Assembly: GCF_004011805.1 (NCBI RefSeq)
Contig: NZ_RCHJ01000003.1
Span: 124,001 to 188,000, forward strand
DNA from: Piscinibacter defluvii
GTDB lineage: Bacteria; Pseudomonadota; Gammaproteobacteria; Burkholderiales; Burkholderiaceae_C
Reading direction: 5' to 3'
DNA: 64,000 nucleotides
Below, piece after piece: positions 33,128 to 41,420 of this stretch; position 1 is the stretch's first letter; each line of letters starts with the position of its first letter. A program made the translations under genes and the position numbers. Under the pieces are notes generated by a model that was given only the letters and a program-made list of their open reading frames with translations, was not told the DNA's origin and did not search any database.

Positions 33128-34606
33128 CTACTTCAGGATGTCGCCGAGGCAGAGGTACTTGATCTCGACATAGTCGTCGATGCCGTGGTGCGAGCCTTCG
33201 CGGCCCAGGCCCGACTGCTTGACGCCGCCGAACGGCACCTCGGTGGTCGAGATCAGGCCGGTGTTGATGCCGACCATGCCGTACTCGAGTGCCTCGCCGA
33301 CGCGGAAGATGCGGCCCACGTCGCGGCTGTAGAAGTAGCTCGCGAGGCCGAACTCGGTGGCGTTGGCGGCCGCGATCACTTCGTCCTCGGTCTTGAAGCG
33401 GAACACCGGCGCCACCGGGCCGAAGGTCTCCTCCTTCGCGCACAGCATGTCGCCGGTGACGTTGGCCAGCACGGTGGGGGTGTAGAAGCGGTCGCCGATC
33501 TTCGAGCCGCCCACCACCACCCTGGCACCCTTGGCGAGCGCGTCGGCGACGTGGCGCTCGACCTTCTCGATGGCCTGCGCGTCGATCAGCGGACCCTGAC
33601 TGACGCCGGCCTCGAAGCCGTTGCCGACCTTGATCCCCTTGGTCCTCTCGGCCAGCCTGGCGACGAAGGTGTCGTACACGCCGTCCTGCACGTAGAGCCG
33701 GTTGGCGCAGACGCAGGTCTGCCCGGCGTTGCGGTACTTGCTGATCATCGCGCCCTCGACGGCGCTGTCCAGGTCGGCGTCGTCGAACACGATGAAGGGC
33801 GCGTTGCCGCCGAGCTCGAGGCTGAGCTTCTTGATCGTCGGCGCGCATTGCGCGGCGAGGATGCGGCCCACCTCGGTGGAGCCGGTGAAGGACAGGTGGC
33901 GCACGATGTCGCTCGCGCACAGCACCTTGCCGACGGCGATCGAGTTGGGCCCGTCGGCGGTGATCACGTTCAGCACGCCGGCCGGCATGCCGGCACGCTG
34001 TGCCAGCTCGGCCACGGCCAGCGCCGACAGCGGCGTCTGCTCGGCCGGCTTGATGACCACCGGGCAGCCGGCCGCCAGTGCCGGCGCGACCTTGCGCGTG
34101 ATCATCGCGATCGGGAAGTTCCACGGCGTGATCGCCGCGCACACGCCCATCGGCTGCCTGATGACGAGATACCGCTTGTTGTTGTCGGTGGTCGGGATGG
34201 TCTCGCCGTAGACGCGGCGGGCTTCCTCCGCAAACCACTCGATGAAGCTCGCGCCATAGCTGACCTCGCCCTTGGCCTCGGCCAGCGGCTTGCCCTGCTC
34301 GGCGGTCATGATGCGGGCCAGATCGTCGGCGTGCTGGTGCAGCAGGTGGAACCACTTCATCAGGATCGCGCCGCGCTCCTTGGCGGTCTTGGCGCGCCAG
34401 GCCGGCCAGGCCTTCTCGGCGGCCTTGAGCGCGGCCTCGGTCTCGGCGGCGCCGAGGTTGGCCACGTCGACGAGCTTCTGGCCGGTGGCCGGGTCGGTCA
34501 CGGCGAAGCGGGCCGCCCCACCCACCCATTCGCCGTTGACCAGTGCGTTGTTCTTCAGCAGCGAGGCATCGGCCAGCGTGGCCAGCGGCGTGGTCTTCAT
34601 GTCCAT
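33128..34606 (-). CDS. gabD: NAD(P)-dependent succinate-semialdehyde dehydrogenase
   Basis: A 492-aa aldehyde dehydrogenase. Key features are ITPWNFPIAMITRK (cofactor and substrate region), FTGSTEVGRIL, the general base in LSLELGGNAPFIV, and the catalytic cysteine in NAGQTCVCANR. It closes the GABA route by oxidising succinate semialdehyde to succinate. The gene is last in a long minus-strand cluster with a ureohydrolase, ABC importer and gabT, which supports GabD rather than another aldehyde dehydrogenase. Confidence 0.9.
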   Translation of the reverse strand: MDMKTTPLATLADASLLKNNALVNGEWVGGAARFAVTDPATGQKLVDVANLGAAETEAALKAAEKAWPAWRAKTAKERGAILMKWFHLLHQHADDLARIMTAEQGKPLAEAKGEVSYGASFIEWFAEEARRVYGETIPTTDNNKRYLVIRQPMGVCAAITPWNFPIAMITRKVAPALAAGCPVVIKPAEQTPLSALAVAELAQRAGMPAGVLNVITADGPNSIAVGKVLCASDIVRHLSFTGSTEVGRILAAQCAPTIKKLSLELGGNAPFIVFDDADLDSAVEGAMISKYRNAGQTCVCANRLYVQDGVYDTFVARLAERTKGIKVGNGFEAGVSQGPLIDAQAIEKVERHVADALAKGARVVVGGSKIGDRFYTPTVLANVTGDMLCAKEETFGPVAPVFRFKTEDEVIAAANATEFGLASYFYSRDVGRIFRVGEALEYGMVGINTGLISTTEVPFGGVKQSGLGREGSHHGIDDYVEIKYLCLGDILK

Positions 34607-34624
34607 CTGAGTTCTCCGGGGGAA

Positions 34625-35575
34625 TCAGCGAAAGCGTACACCGGGCAGCACGCAGAGCATCTCGTAGAGCAGATTGGCCCCGAGCAGCGCGGTGTTGCCG
34701 GTGGGGTCGTAGGGCGGGCTGACTTCGACCAGGTCGGCACCCACCACGTTCAGCCCGCGGCAGCCGCGGATCACCTCGAGCGCCTGCGGCACCGTGAGGC
34801 CGCCGATCTCCGGCGTGCCGGTGCCGCCGGCGTACGACGGGTCGATGCCGTCGATGTCGAAGCTCAGGTACACCGGGTGGGTCGGGCCGATGCGCTCGCG
34901 CACACCGGCCATCAGCGGGGCCAGCGACTGCCACCAGACCTCGTGTGCCGGCACGACGGTGAAGCCCTGGGCGCGCGGCCAGTCGAAGTCGTCGGCCGCG
35001 TAGCCGGTGCCGCGCAGGCCGATCTGCCAGACCTTGTCGCCCGCGAGCAGGCCTTCCTCGACCGCGCGGCGAAACGGCGTGCCGTGCGCGATGCGCTCGC
35101 CGAACATCTCGTCGTTGACGTCGGCGTGCGCGTCCACGTGCACCAGCGCCACCGGGCCATGCCGCTTGGCCACCGCGCGCAGGATGGGCAGCGCGATGGT
35201 GTGGTCGCCGCCGAGCGTGAGCGGCTTGCAGTTCGCCGCCAGCACGCGCTCGTAGAAGGCCGTGATGATGGCCAGCGACTTGTCGAGCGAGTAGGTGTTG
35301 ATCGGCACGTCGCCGAGGTCGGCCACCTGCAGGGTGTCGAAGGGCGCGGCGCCGGTGGCCATGTTGTAGGGCCGCAGCAGCGCGGACTCGGCGCGGATCT
35401 GGCGCGGGCCGAAGCGCGCGCCCGGGCGGTGGCTGGTGCCGATGTCCAGCGGCACGCCGATGAAGGCGGCGTCCAGGCCCGCGGGCGACTCGGCCGCGGG
35501 CAGGCGCATCATCGTCGCGGGCCCGCCGAAACGCGGCATCGCATTGCCCGACAGGGGCTGGTTCTTCTCGCTCAT
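34625..35575 (-). CDS. Agmatinase-family ureohydrolase, possible guanidinobutyrase
   Basis: A 316-aa binuclear manganese ureohydrolase with metal-binding GGDHTIALPI, VDAHADVNDE and SFDIDGIDPSYAGGTGTPE. The fold covers agmatinase (SpeB), guanidinobutyrase and guanidinopropionase. In this operon the next steps are gabT and gabD, which start from GABA. A guanidinobutyrase yields GABA directly, whereas agmatinase would give putrescine and need further enzymes. I therefore favour 4-guanidinobutyrase, but sequence alone does not prove it. Confidence 0.8.
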   Translation of the reverse strand: MSEKNQPLSGNAMPRFGGPATMMRLPAAESPAGLDAAFIGVPLDIGTSHRPGARFGPRQIRAESALLRPYNMATGAAPFDTLQVADLGDVPINTYSLDKSLAIITAFYERVLAANCKPLTLGGDHTIALPILRAVAKRHGPVALVHVDAHADVNDEMFGERIAHGTPFRRAVEEGLLAGDKVWQIGLRGTGYAADDFDWPRAQGFTVVPAHEVWWQSLAPLMAGVRERIGPTHPVYLSFDIDGIDPSYAGGTGTPEIGGLTVPQALEVIRGCRGLNVVGADLVEVSPPYDPTGNTALLGANLLYEMLCVLPGVRFR

Positions 35576-35576
35576 G

Positions 35577-36407
35577 TCAGCGCCGGCGGCCGCGCAGCCA
35601 TTCGAGCGCCAGCAGCAGCGCGGTGGTGAAGATGATGAGCAGCGTCGCGACCGCCGCGATGGTCGGTGTGATGTTCTCGCGGATGCCGGTGAACATCTGA
35701 CGCGGCAGGGTCACCTGGTCGGGGCCGGCGAGGAAGAGCGTGACCACCACCTCGTCGAACGAGGTCGCGAAGGCGAACAGCGCGCCGGAGACGACGCCGG
35801 GGGCGATCACCGGCAGCGTCACGCGGAAGAAGGTGTTCAGCGGGCTCTCGCCGCAGGAGAGGCTCGCGCGCACCAGGTTGTGGTTGAAGCCCTGCAAGGT
35901 GGCCAGCACGGTGGTCAGCACGAAGGGCGCGCCGAGCGCGGCGTGCACGATCACGAGGCCGAGGTAGCTGTCCGCCAGGCCGAGCGGCGCGAAGAACAGG
36001 TAGGTGCTGACGCCCACCACGATGATCGGCACGACCATCGGCGCGATCAGCAGGCTCATCAGCGTGCCCTTGAACGGGAAGTCGGTGCGTGCGAGGCCCA
36101 CGGCCGCCATCGTGCCGAGCGCGGTGGCAATCAGCGTGGCCGCCGGCGCGACGATGAAGCTGTTCTTCGCCGCGCGAATCCACTCCGGCGAGCCGAACAG
36201 GTTCTCGTACCAGCGCAGCGACCAGCCGGGGATCGGGTAGGCCAGGAAGGAGGAGTTGCTGAACGACAGCGGGATGATCACGAGGATCGGCAGCAGCAGG
36301 AACAGCAGCACACCGATGCAGGCCAGGCGCAGGGCCCACCAGCCCAGCTTGTCCAGCGGCGTCGCGTAGGCCGGGAACTCCGGCAGCCAGCGTTGCAGGG
36401 TGTTCAT
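35577..36407 (-). CDS. ABC transporter permease (PotC-like)
   Basis: A 276-aa inner-membrane permease of the spermidine/putrescine type with six spans and the EAA-like loop region QGFNHNLVRASLSCGESPLNTFFRVTLP near residue 170. It pairs with the preceding PotB-like permease, overlapping it by four bases, and its stop lies one base before the ureohydrolase ATG. With the SBP and ATPase it imports a GABA precursor or polyamine-like compound. Confidence 0.9.
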   Translation of the reverse strand: MNTLQRWLPEFPAYATPLDKLGWWALRLACIGVLLFLLLPILVIIPLSFSNSSFLAYPIPGWSLRWYENLFGSPEWIRAAKNSFIVAPAATLIATALGTMAAVGLARTDFPFKGTLMSLLIAPMVVPIIVVGVSTYLFFAPLGLADSYLGLVIVHAALGAPFVLTTVLATLQGFNHNLVRASLSCGESPLNTFFRVTLPVIAPGVVSGALFAFATSFDEVVVTLFLAGPDQVTLPRQMFTGIRENITPTIAAVATLLIIFTTALLLALEWLRGRRR

Positions 36408-37657
36408 CCCAGGCTCAGCTCCGATTTGACGACGCGGCGGTACAGGCCGTAGAGGATCAGCGTGGCCACCAGCAGGATCGCGCCGAGCGCCGCCGCCATG
36501 CCCCAGTTGACCGTGACGTTGGCGTACTGCGCCACGTAGTAGCTCAGCATCTGGTCGTCGGCGCCGCCGAGCAGGGCAGGGGTCACGTAGTAGCCGATGC
36601 TCAGGATGAAGACCAGCAGCGCACCGGCGCCGATGCCCGGGTAGGTCTGCGGCACGTAGACGCGGAAGAACGCGATCAACGGCGGCGAGCCCAGCGAAAT
36701 CGCTGCGCGCAGGTAGGTCGGCGGCACGCTCTTCATCACGCTGTACAGCGGCAGGATCATGAAGGGCAGCAGGATGTGCGTCATCGCGATCACGACGCCG
36801 GTGCGGTTGAACAGCAGCTGCAGCGGCTCGGCGATCACGCCCAGCCCCATCAGCGCGCCGTTGACCAGGCCGCCGTTCTGCAGCAGCACGATCCAGGCCG
36901 CGACGCGCACGAGGATCGAGGTCCAGAACGGCACCAGCACCAGGATCATCAGCACGTTGGCCTGGCGCGCCGGCAGGATGCTCAGCCAGTAGGCGAGCGG
37001 GTAGCCGAGCAACAGGCACCACAGCGTGACGATGGCGCTGATGCCGAATGTGCGCGCCAGGATGCGGCCGAACACCTGCTGGTCTTCGGGCATGCGCTCG
37101 ATGCGCCCCGTGGCGTCGCGCCGGAAATCGAGCGAGGCGAGCAGGTAGTCGCCGGTCCAGCGTGCGCCGTTCTTGGCGATGGCCTGCCAGTACTTCGGCT
37201 CGGCCCAGCGTTCGTCGAGCGCGAGCAGCCTGGCCTTGGCGTCGGCCGCGTTGGCGGCCTCCACCGGCAGCGCGCGGTGCAGGCCCATCACCAGCGAACG
37301 CGCGCCGGCGACTTCGGAGTTGAGGCGCCGCGCCAGCGCGCCGGCATCGGCGGCATCGGGCAGCGCGGAAAGGTCCTGGATCACCGCGGCGTAGGCCGCA
37401 TCGGGGGGCGTGCCCTCGCGGTTCCAGGGGTCGAGCGCCACCACGGTGCGTGGCAGCGCGTTGGCCACCTCCGGGTTCTCGATCGCACGCTTGAGCAGCA
37501 CCGCGATCGGCACCAGGAAGGTGGCCAGCAGGAACACGAGCAGCGGCAAGGTCAGCGCGAAGGCGCGCAGCTTGCGGCGCCGCTCGGCCCGCGCGAGCGA
37601 GCGCTGCAGCGCCCGAGGGTCGGGGAGGCCCGCCAGGGGCGCCGCCATGCTCGTCAT
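36404..37657 (-). CDS. ABC transporter permease (PotB-like) with long periplasmic insert
   Basis: A 417-aa permease, longer than the usual 280-300 aa. The extra length is a hydrophilic stretch of about 130 residues between the first and second spans (about 60-190), likely periplasmic. The remainder is a standard permease with an EAA-type loop near SVPPTYLRAAISLGSPPLIA. It overlaps the PotC-like gene by four bases. The insert may bind ligand or partner; that is inference. Confidence 0.88.
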   Translation of the reverse strand: MTSMAAPLAGLPDPRALQRSLARAERRRKLRAFALTLPLLVFLLATFLVPIAVLLKRAIENPEVANALPRTVVALDPWNREGTPPDAAYAAVIQDLSALPDAADAGALARRLNSEVAGARSLVMGLHRALPVEAANAADAKARLLALDERWAEPKYWQAIAKNGARWTGDYLLASLDFRRDATGRIERMPEDQQVFGRILARTFGISAIVTLWCLLLGYPLAYWLSILPARQANVLMILVLVPFWTSILVRVAAWIVLLQNGGLVNGALMGLGVIAEPLQLLFNRTGVVIAMTHILLPFMILPLYSVMKSVPPTYLRAAISLGSPPLIAFFRVYVPQTYPGIGAGALLVFILSIGYYVTPALLGGADDQMLSYYVAQYANVTVNWGMAAALGAILLVATLILYGLYRRVVKSELSLG

Positions 37658-37676
37658 CGCGCGTTCCTCGCTGCGC

Positions 37677-38705
37677 TTACTGCGCCGCCCAGGCCGCGAA
37701 GCGCTTCTCCAGCTCCTCGCCCTGGTCGGCCCAGAACTTGATGCTGAACTGCAGCGCGTCCTTCGAGTTGGCCGGCGAGGTGGGCAGGTTCTCCAGCACC
37801 TTGGCGTCGAGCTTGGCCAGCGCCTTGGTGTTGGTCGGGCCGTAGGCGATGTTCTTCGCGTATTCGGCCTGGGCTTCCGGCGTGCTGGCGAAGGCGATGA
37901 ACTTCATCGCCGCGTCCTTGTTCGGCGTGCCCTTGGGGATGACCCAGTAGTCGAGGTCGTAGATGCCGCCGGTCCAGGTGATCTTCAGGTTCTTGCCTTC
38001 GCGGTTGGCGGCGTCGATGCGGCCGTTGTAGACCGTGCTGAGCACCACGTCGCCGGCGACGAGGAACTGCGGCGGCTGCGCCCCGGCTTCCCACCATTGG
38101 ATGTTCGGCTTGAGCTCGGTGAGCTTCTTGAACGCGCGGTCGGCGCCTTCCTTCGTGCCCAGCACCTTGTAGACGTCGGCGGACTTGACGCCATCGGCCA
38201 TCAGCGCGAACTCGAGGTTGTAGCGCGCGCCCTTGCGCAGGCCGCGCTTGCCGGGGATCTTCTTGGTGTCCCAGAAGTCGGCCCAGGTGACGGGCGCGGT
38301 CTTCAGCTTGTCGCCGTTGTAGGCCATCACGGTGGACCAGACGAAGATGCCGACGCCGCAGTCGCTCACGGCCGCGGGCAGGAAGTCGCTCTTGGGCGCG
38401 ATCTTCGAGTAGTCGAGCTTCTCGAACAGGCCTTCGTCGCAGCCGCGCGCCACGTCGGGCGACTCGACCTCGACCACGTCCCAGGTGACCTTCTTGGTCT
38501 CGACCATGGCCTTCACCTTGGCCTGCTCGCCGTTGTACTCGACCGGCACGATCTTCGTGCCCGTCTTCTCGAAGGGCTCGTAGAAGGCCTTCTTCTGCGC
38601 GTTGCCGTTGGCGCCGCCGAAGTTGACGACGGTCAACTGCTGGCCGACGGCCGGCAGCGCGAAGCTGGCGGCGATCACGGCGGTGGCGAGGATGCTCTTG
38701 TTCAT
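37677..38705 (-). CDS. ABC transporter substrate-binding protein (PotD/PotF-like)
   Basis: A 342-aa periplasmic receptor with a signal peptide (residues 1-21, ending AVGQQ). It resembles the putrescine/spermidine receptor group: VVNFGGANGNAQKKAFYEPF near the N-terminus, VGIFVWSTVMAYNGDKLK and WEAGAQPPQFLVAGDVVLST. It lies between the ATPase gene and the PotB-like permease. Ligand candidates are putrescine, agmatine, GABA or guanidinobutyrate, with the last favoured by context. Confidence 0.9.
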   Translation of the reverse strand: MNKSILATAVIAASFALPAVGQQLTVVNFGGANGNAQKKAFYEPFEKTGTKIVPVEYNGEQAKVKAMVETKKVTWDVVEVESPDVARGCDEGLFEKLDYSKIAPKSDFLPAAVSDCGVGIFVWSTVMAYNGDKLKTAPVTWADFWDTKKIPGKRGLRKGARYNLEFALMADGVKSADVYKVLGTKEGADRAFKKLTELKPNIQWWEAGAQPPQFLVAGDVVLSTVYNGRIDAANREGKNLKITWTGGIYDLDYWVIPKGTPNKDAAMKFIAFASTPEAQAEYAKNIAYGPTNTKALAKLDAKVLENLPTSPANSKDALQFSIKFWADQGEELEKRFAAWAAQ

Positions 38706-38743
38706 CGTGGTGAGTCTCCGGAAGTGGAGGGTGAGAGAAATGG

Positions 38744-39946
38744 TCAGCGGTAGATGCGGGTGAACTCGGGCGGGAACTCCAGCCAGACGGCATCGCCGGG
38801 GCGCGGCACGCTGCCTTGCTGCAGCGGCAGCTTCACCGTGGCCTCCGCCTGGCCGTCGCCCACCGCGCACAGCAGGCGCAGGTGGTCGCCGAAGTAGATC
38901 ACGTCGGCCACCTGCGCCTGCAGCACGTTGGCGCGCTCGCTCGGGGCGGCGGCATGCAGCACGATGCGCTCGGGCCGCACGCTGGCCTGCACCTTGTCGC
39001 CCACCTGCGCGTCGTTCACGTTCAGGCCGGTGATCACGCGGCCGTCGGGCAGCACGATGCCGCAGTGGTCGTTGGCGCCGTTCACGCCGCTGGCGCGCAC
39101 CGTGCCCTCGAGCACCGTGCTGTCGCCGATGAAGCCGGCCACGAAGCGGTTGCGCGGCTGCTCGTAGATGCGCTCGACGGCCTCGATCTGCTGGATCTCG
39201 CCGTCGTTGAACACCGCGACGCGGTCGCTCATGGTCAGCGCCTCGTCCTGGTCGTGCGTCACGTAGACGAAGGTCACGCCGAGCTGGCGATGCAGTTCCT
39301 TCAGCTCGATCTGCATGTGCTCGCGCAACTGCTTGTCGAGCGCGCCCAGCGGCTCGTCCATCAGCACCAGCTGCGGGTTGAAGACGAGCGCGCGGGCCAG
39401 CGCCACGCGCTGCTGCTGGCCGCCGGAGAGCTGCCCGGGCAGGCGGTCGGCCTTGCCGTCGAGCCGCACCATCGCGAGCGCCTTCTCGACGCGTTGCGCC
39501 TGCTCCGCCTTCGGCACCTTGCGCACCGTCAGCGGGTAGGCCACGTTCTGCCCGACCGTCAGGTGCGGGAACAGCGCGTAGTTCTGGAACACCATGCCGA
39601 AGTGGCGCTTGTGCGGCGGCGTGCGCGTGATCGGCTTGCCGTCGAGCAGGATCTCGCCGGCGGTGGGCGATTCGAAGCCCGCCAGCATCATCAGCGTGGT
39701 CGTCTTGCCCGAGCCCGAGGGCCCCAGCAGCGTCAGGAACTCGCCGCGCCGGATGTCCAGGTCGAGCGAGCGCACGACGAGCTGCACGCCGTCGTAGGTC
39801 TTCTGCACGCCGCGGAAGCGGACCAGCGGTTCGGCAGCCGATGCCGCCGCATCAAGCGGTCGCCGCGGAGCCGGCTCCGCCGGTCCGCTGGCGGCGCCCC
39901 CCTGGGGGGGAGCGCCGGAGGCGCTACGGGGGGGATTCATGGCCAT
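38744..39946 (-). CDS. ABC transporter ATP-binding protein (PotA-like)
   Basis: A 400-aa ATPase with Walker A GPSGSGKTTT, signature LSGGQQQRVALARAL, Walker B LVLMDEPLGALD, and a C-terminal TOBE/OB domain (about 285-395). The first 40 residues (MAMNPPRSASGAPPQGG onward) are low-complexity and come from a GC-rich repeat-like stretch; the conserved protein begins near LVRFRGVQKTYDG. The ATG at 39946 overlaps the gabT stop, so translation from there is plausible, but a later start is possible. Confidence 0.88.
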   Translation of the reverse strand: MAMNPPRSASGAPPQGGAASGPAEPAPRRPLDAAASAAEPLVRFRGVQKTYDGVQLVVRSLDLDIRRGEFLTLLGPSGSGKTTTLMMLAGFESPTAGEILLDGKPITRTPPHKRHFGMVFQNYALFPHLTVGQNVAYPLTVRKVPKAEQAQRVEKALAMVRLDGKADRLPGQLSGGQQQRVALARALVFNPQLVLMDEPLGALDKQLREHMQIELKELHRQLGVTFVYVTHDQDEALTMSDRVAVFNDGEIQQIEAVERIYEQPRNRFVAGFIGDSTVLEGTVRASGVNGANDHCGIVLPDGRVITGLNVNDAQVGDKVQASVRPERIVLHAAAPSERANVLQAQVADVIYFGDHLRLLCAVGDGQAEATVKLPLQQGSVPRPGDAVWLEFPPEFTRIYR

Positions 39947-41244
39947 CAGCGGACGGCCGCGAAGCTGTCGGCGATGATGCGCAGGCCTTCGTCCAGCAGC
40001 GCATCGGAGGCCGTCAGCGGCACCAGCACGCGGATCACGTTGCCGTAGGTGCCGCAGGACAGCAGCACGAGGCCGCGGCGTGCCGCTTCGGCGACGACCT
40101 GGCGGGTCAGCTCGGCATCGGGGGTCCTGGTGCCCGGCTCGAACAGTTCGACCGCCACCATCGCGCCCAGGCCGCGCACGTCGCCGATCGCCTTGTGGTC
40201 GCGGGCGATCTGCTGCAGCGCCGCGACCAGCCGGGCACCGACCGCCCGGCTGCGCGCGAGCAGCTGCTCGTCCTCGAAGGCCTTCAGCACGGCAATGGCC
40301 GCGGCGCAGCCGATCGGCGAGCCCGCGTAGGTGCCGCCCAGGCCGCCGGGCGCCGGCGCGTCCATCACCTCGGCGCGCCCGACCACACCGGAGATCGGAA
40401 AGCCGCCGGCCAGCGACTTGGCGGTGGTGATCAGGTCCGGGGCCACGCTCCACTGCTCGCAGGCGAACCAGGTGCCGGTGCGGCCGGCGCCGGTCTGCAC
40501 CTCGTCGGCGATGAGCAGGATGCCGTGTTTATCGGCGAGCTTCTTCAGGCCGACGACGAACTCGTCCGGCGCGACGTAGAAGCCGCCTTCGCCCTGCACC
40601 GGCTCGAGGATGAAGGCGGCGACGCGGCTGGCCTCGATGTCGTTCTTGAAGATCGTCTCGACCGACTCGAGCGCGCGCTCGACGCTCACGCCGTGCAGCG
40701 GGTTCGGGAACAGGGCGTGGAACACTTCGCCGGGGAAGGGGCCGAAGCCGGTCTTGTACGGCGCGACCTTGCCGGTCATGCCGAGCGTCATCAAGGTGCG
40801 GCCGTGGTAGCCCCCGGTGAAGGCGACGATGCCGGGCCGGCCGGTGTGCGCGCGGGCGATCTTGACGGCGTTCTCCACCGCCTCGGCGCCGGTGGTCAGG
40901 AACAGCGTCTTCTTCGGGAACTGCCCCGGGGCCAGCGCGTTCAGCCGCTCGGCCAGTTCGACGTAGGGCTCGTAGGCGACCACCTGGAAGCAGGTGTGGG
41001 TGTAGAGGTCGAGCTGGGCCTTGACCGCATCGATCACGCCCGGGTGCAGGTGGCCGGTGTTCAGCACCGCGATGCCGCCGGCGAAATCGATGTAGCGCTT
41101 GCCCTCCACGTCCCAGAACTCGGCGTTCTTCGCGCGGGCGATGAAGATCTGGTGCGCCTGGCCCACGCCGCGCGGCACGGCGGCATGGCGGCGCGCCATC
41201 AGGGCGGCGTTGGTCGATGTCGTGGGCTGGGGGTCGCGCTGCAA
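39946..41244 (-). CDS. gabT: 4-aminobutyrate--2-oxoglutarate transaminase
   Basis: A 432-aa class III PLP aminotransferase with the PLP lysine in TTAKSLAGGFP, LIADEVQTGAGRTGTWFA, and LTTGAEAVENAVKIAR. It transfers the amino group of GABA (or a related omega-amine) to 2-oxoglutarate, giving succinate semialdehyde for GabD. It is first in the cluster and divergent from a MocR regulator of the GabR type, which supports the assignment. Confidence 0.92.
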   Translation of the reverse strand: MQRDPQPTTSTNAALMARRHAAVPRGVGQAHQIFIARAKNAEFWDVEGKRYIDFAGGIAVLNTGHLHPGVIDAVKAQLDLYTHTCFQVVAYEPYVELAERLNALAPGQFPKKTLFLTTGAEAVENAVKIARAHTGRPGIVAFTGGYHGRTLMTLGMTGKVAPYKTGFGPFPGEVFHALFPNPLHGVSVERALESVETIFKNDIEASRVAAFILEPVQGEGGFYVAPDEFVVGLKKLADKHGILLIADEVQTGAGRTGTWFACEQWSVAPDLITTAKSLAGGFPISGVVGRAEVMDAPAPGGLGGTYAGSPIGCAAAIAVLKAFEDEQLLARSRAVGARLVAALQQIARDHKAIGDVRGLGAMVAVELFEPGTRTPDAELTRQVVAEAARRGLVLLSCGTYGNVIRVLVPLTASDALLDEGLRIIADSFAAVR

Positions 41245-41301
41245 GGTTCTCTCCGGGCTGGGGACGGGCGCAACTCTAGGCGCCGGGCCCGGGCGCTACC
41301 A

Positions 41302-41356
41302 TGTACACAGATCATCGCGCCGCATCGCACTGTGCAGGCGGCGCCCCCTGTACAGG
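41302..41356. promoter_or_regulatory. Putative GabR-type operator repeats
   Basis: Within the divergent gabT/mocR intergenic region, CTGTGCAGG (41330-41338) and CTGTACAGG (41348-41356) are direct repeats 18 bases apart, the second being part of the perfect palindrome CCTGTACAGG. A third related half TGTACA is at 41302-41307. MocR regulators of the GabR type usually bind such direct repeats. Confidence 0.5.
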
Positions 41357-41420
41357 AAAGCCCTAGGTTGGGGCGCCGCAGCCGGCTCGGCACCGGGCTC
41401 GTGCGTGCTCCCCCAAGACG

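Noticed and set aside
34912-35160. Possible CRISPR or toxin-antitoxin small genes in the GABA cluster
   Set aside because: No regularly spaced repeats and no paired small ORFs with ribosome sites; all short frames lie within the ureohydrolase gene.
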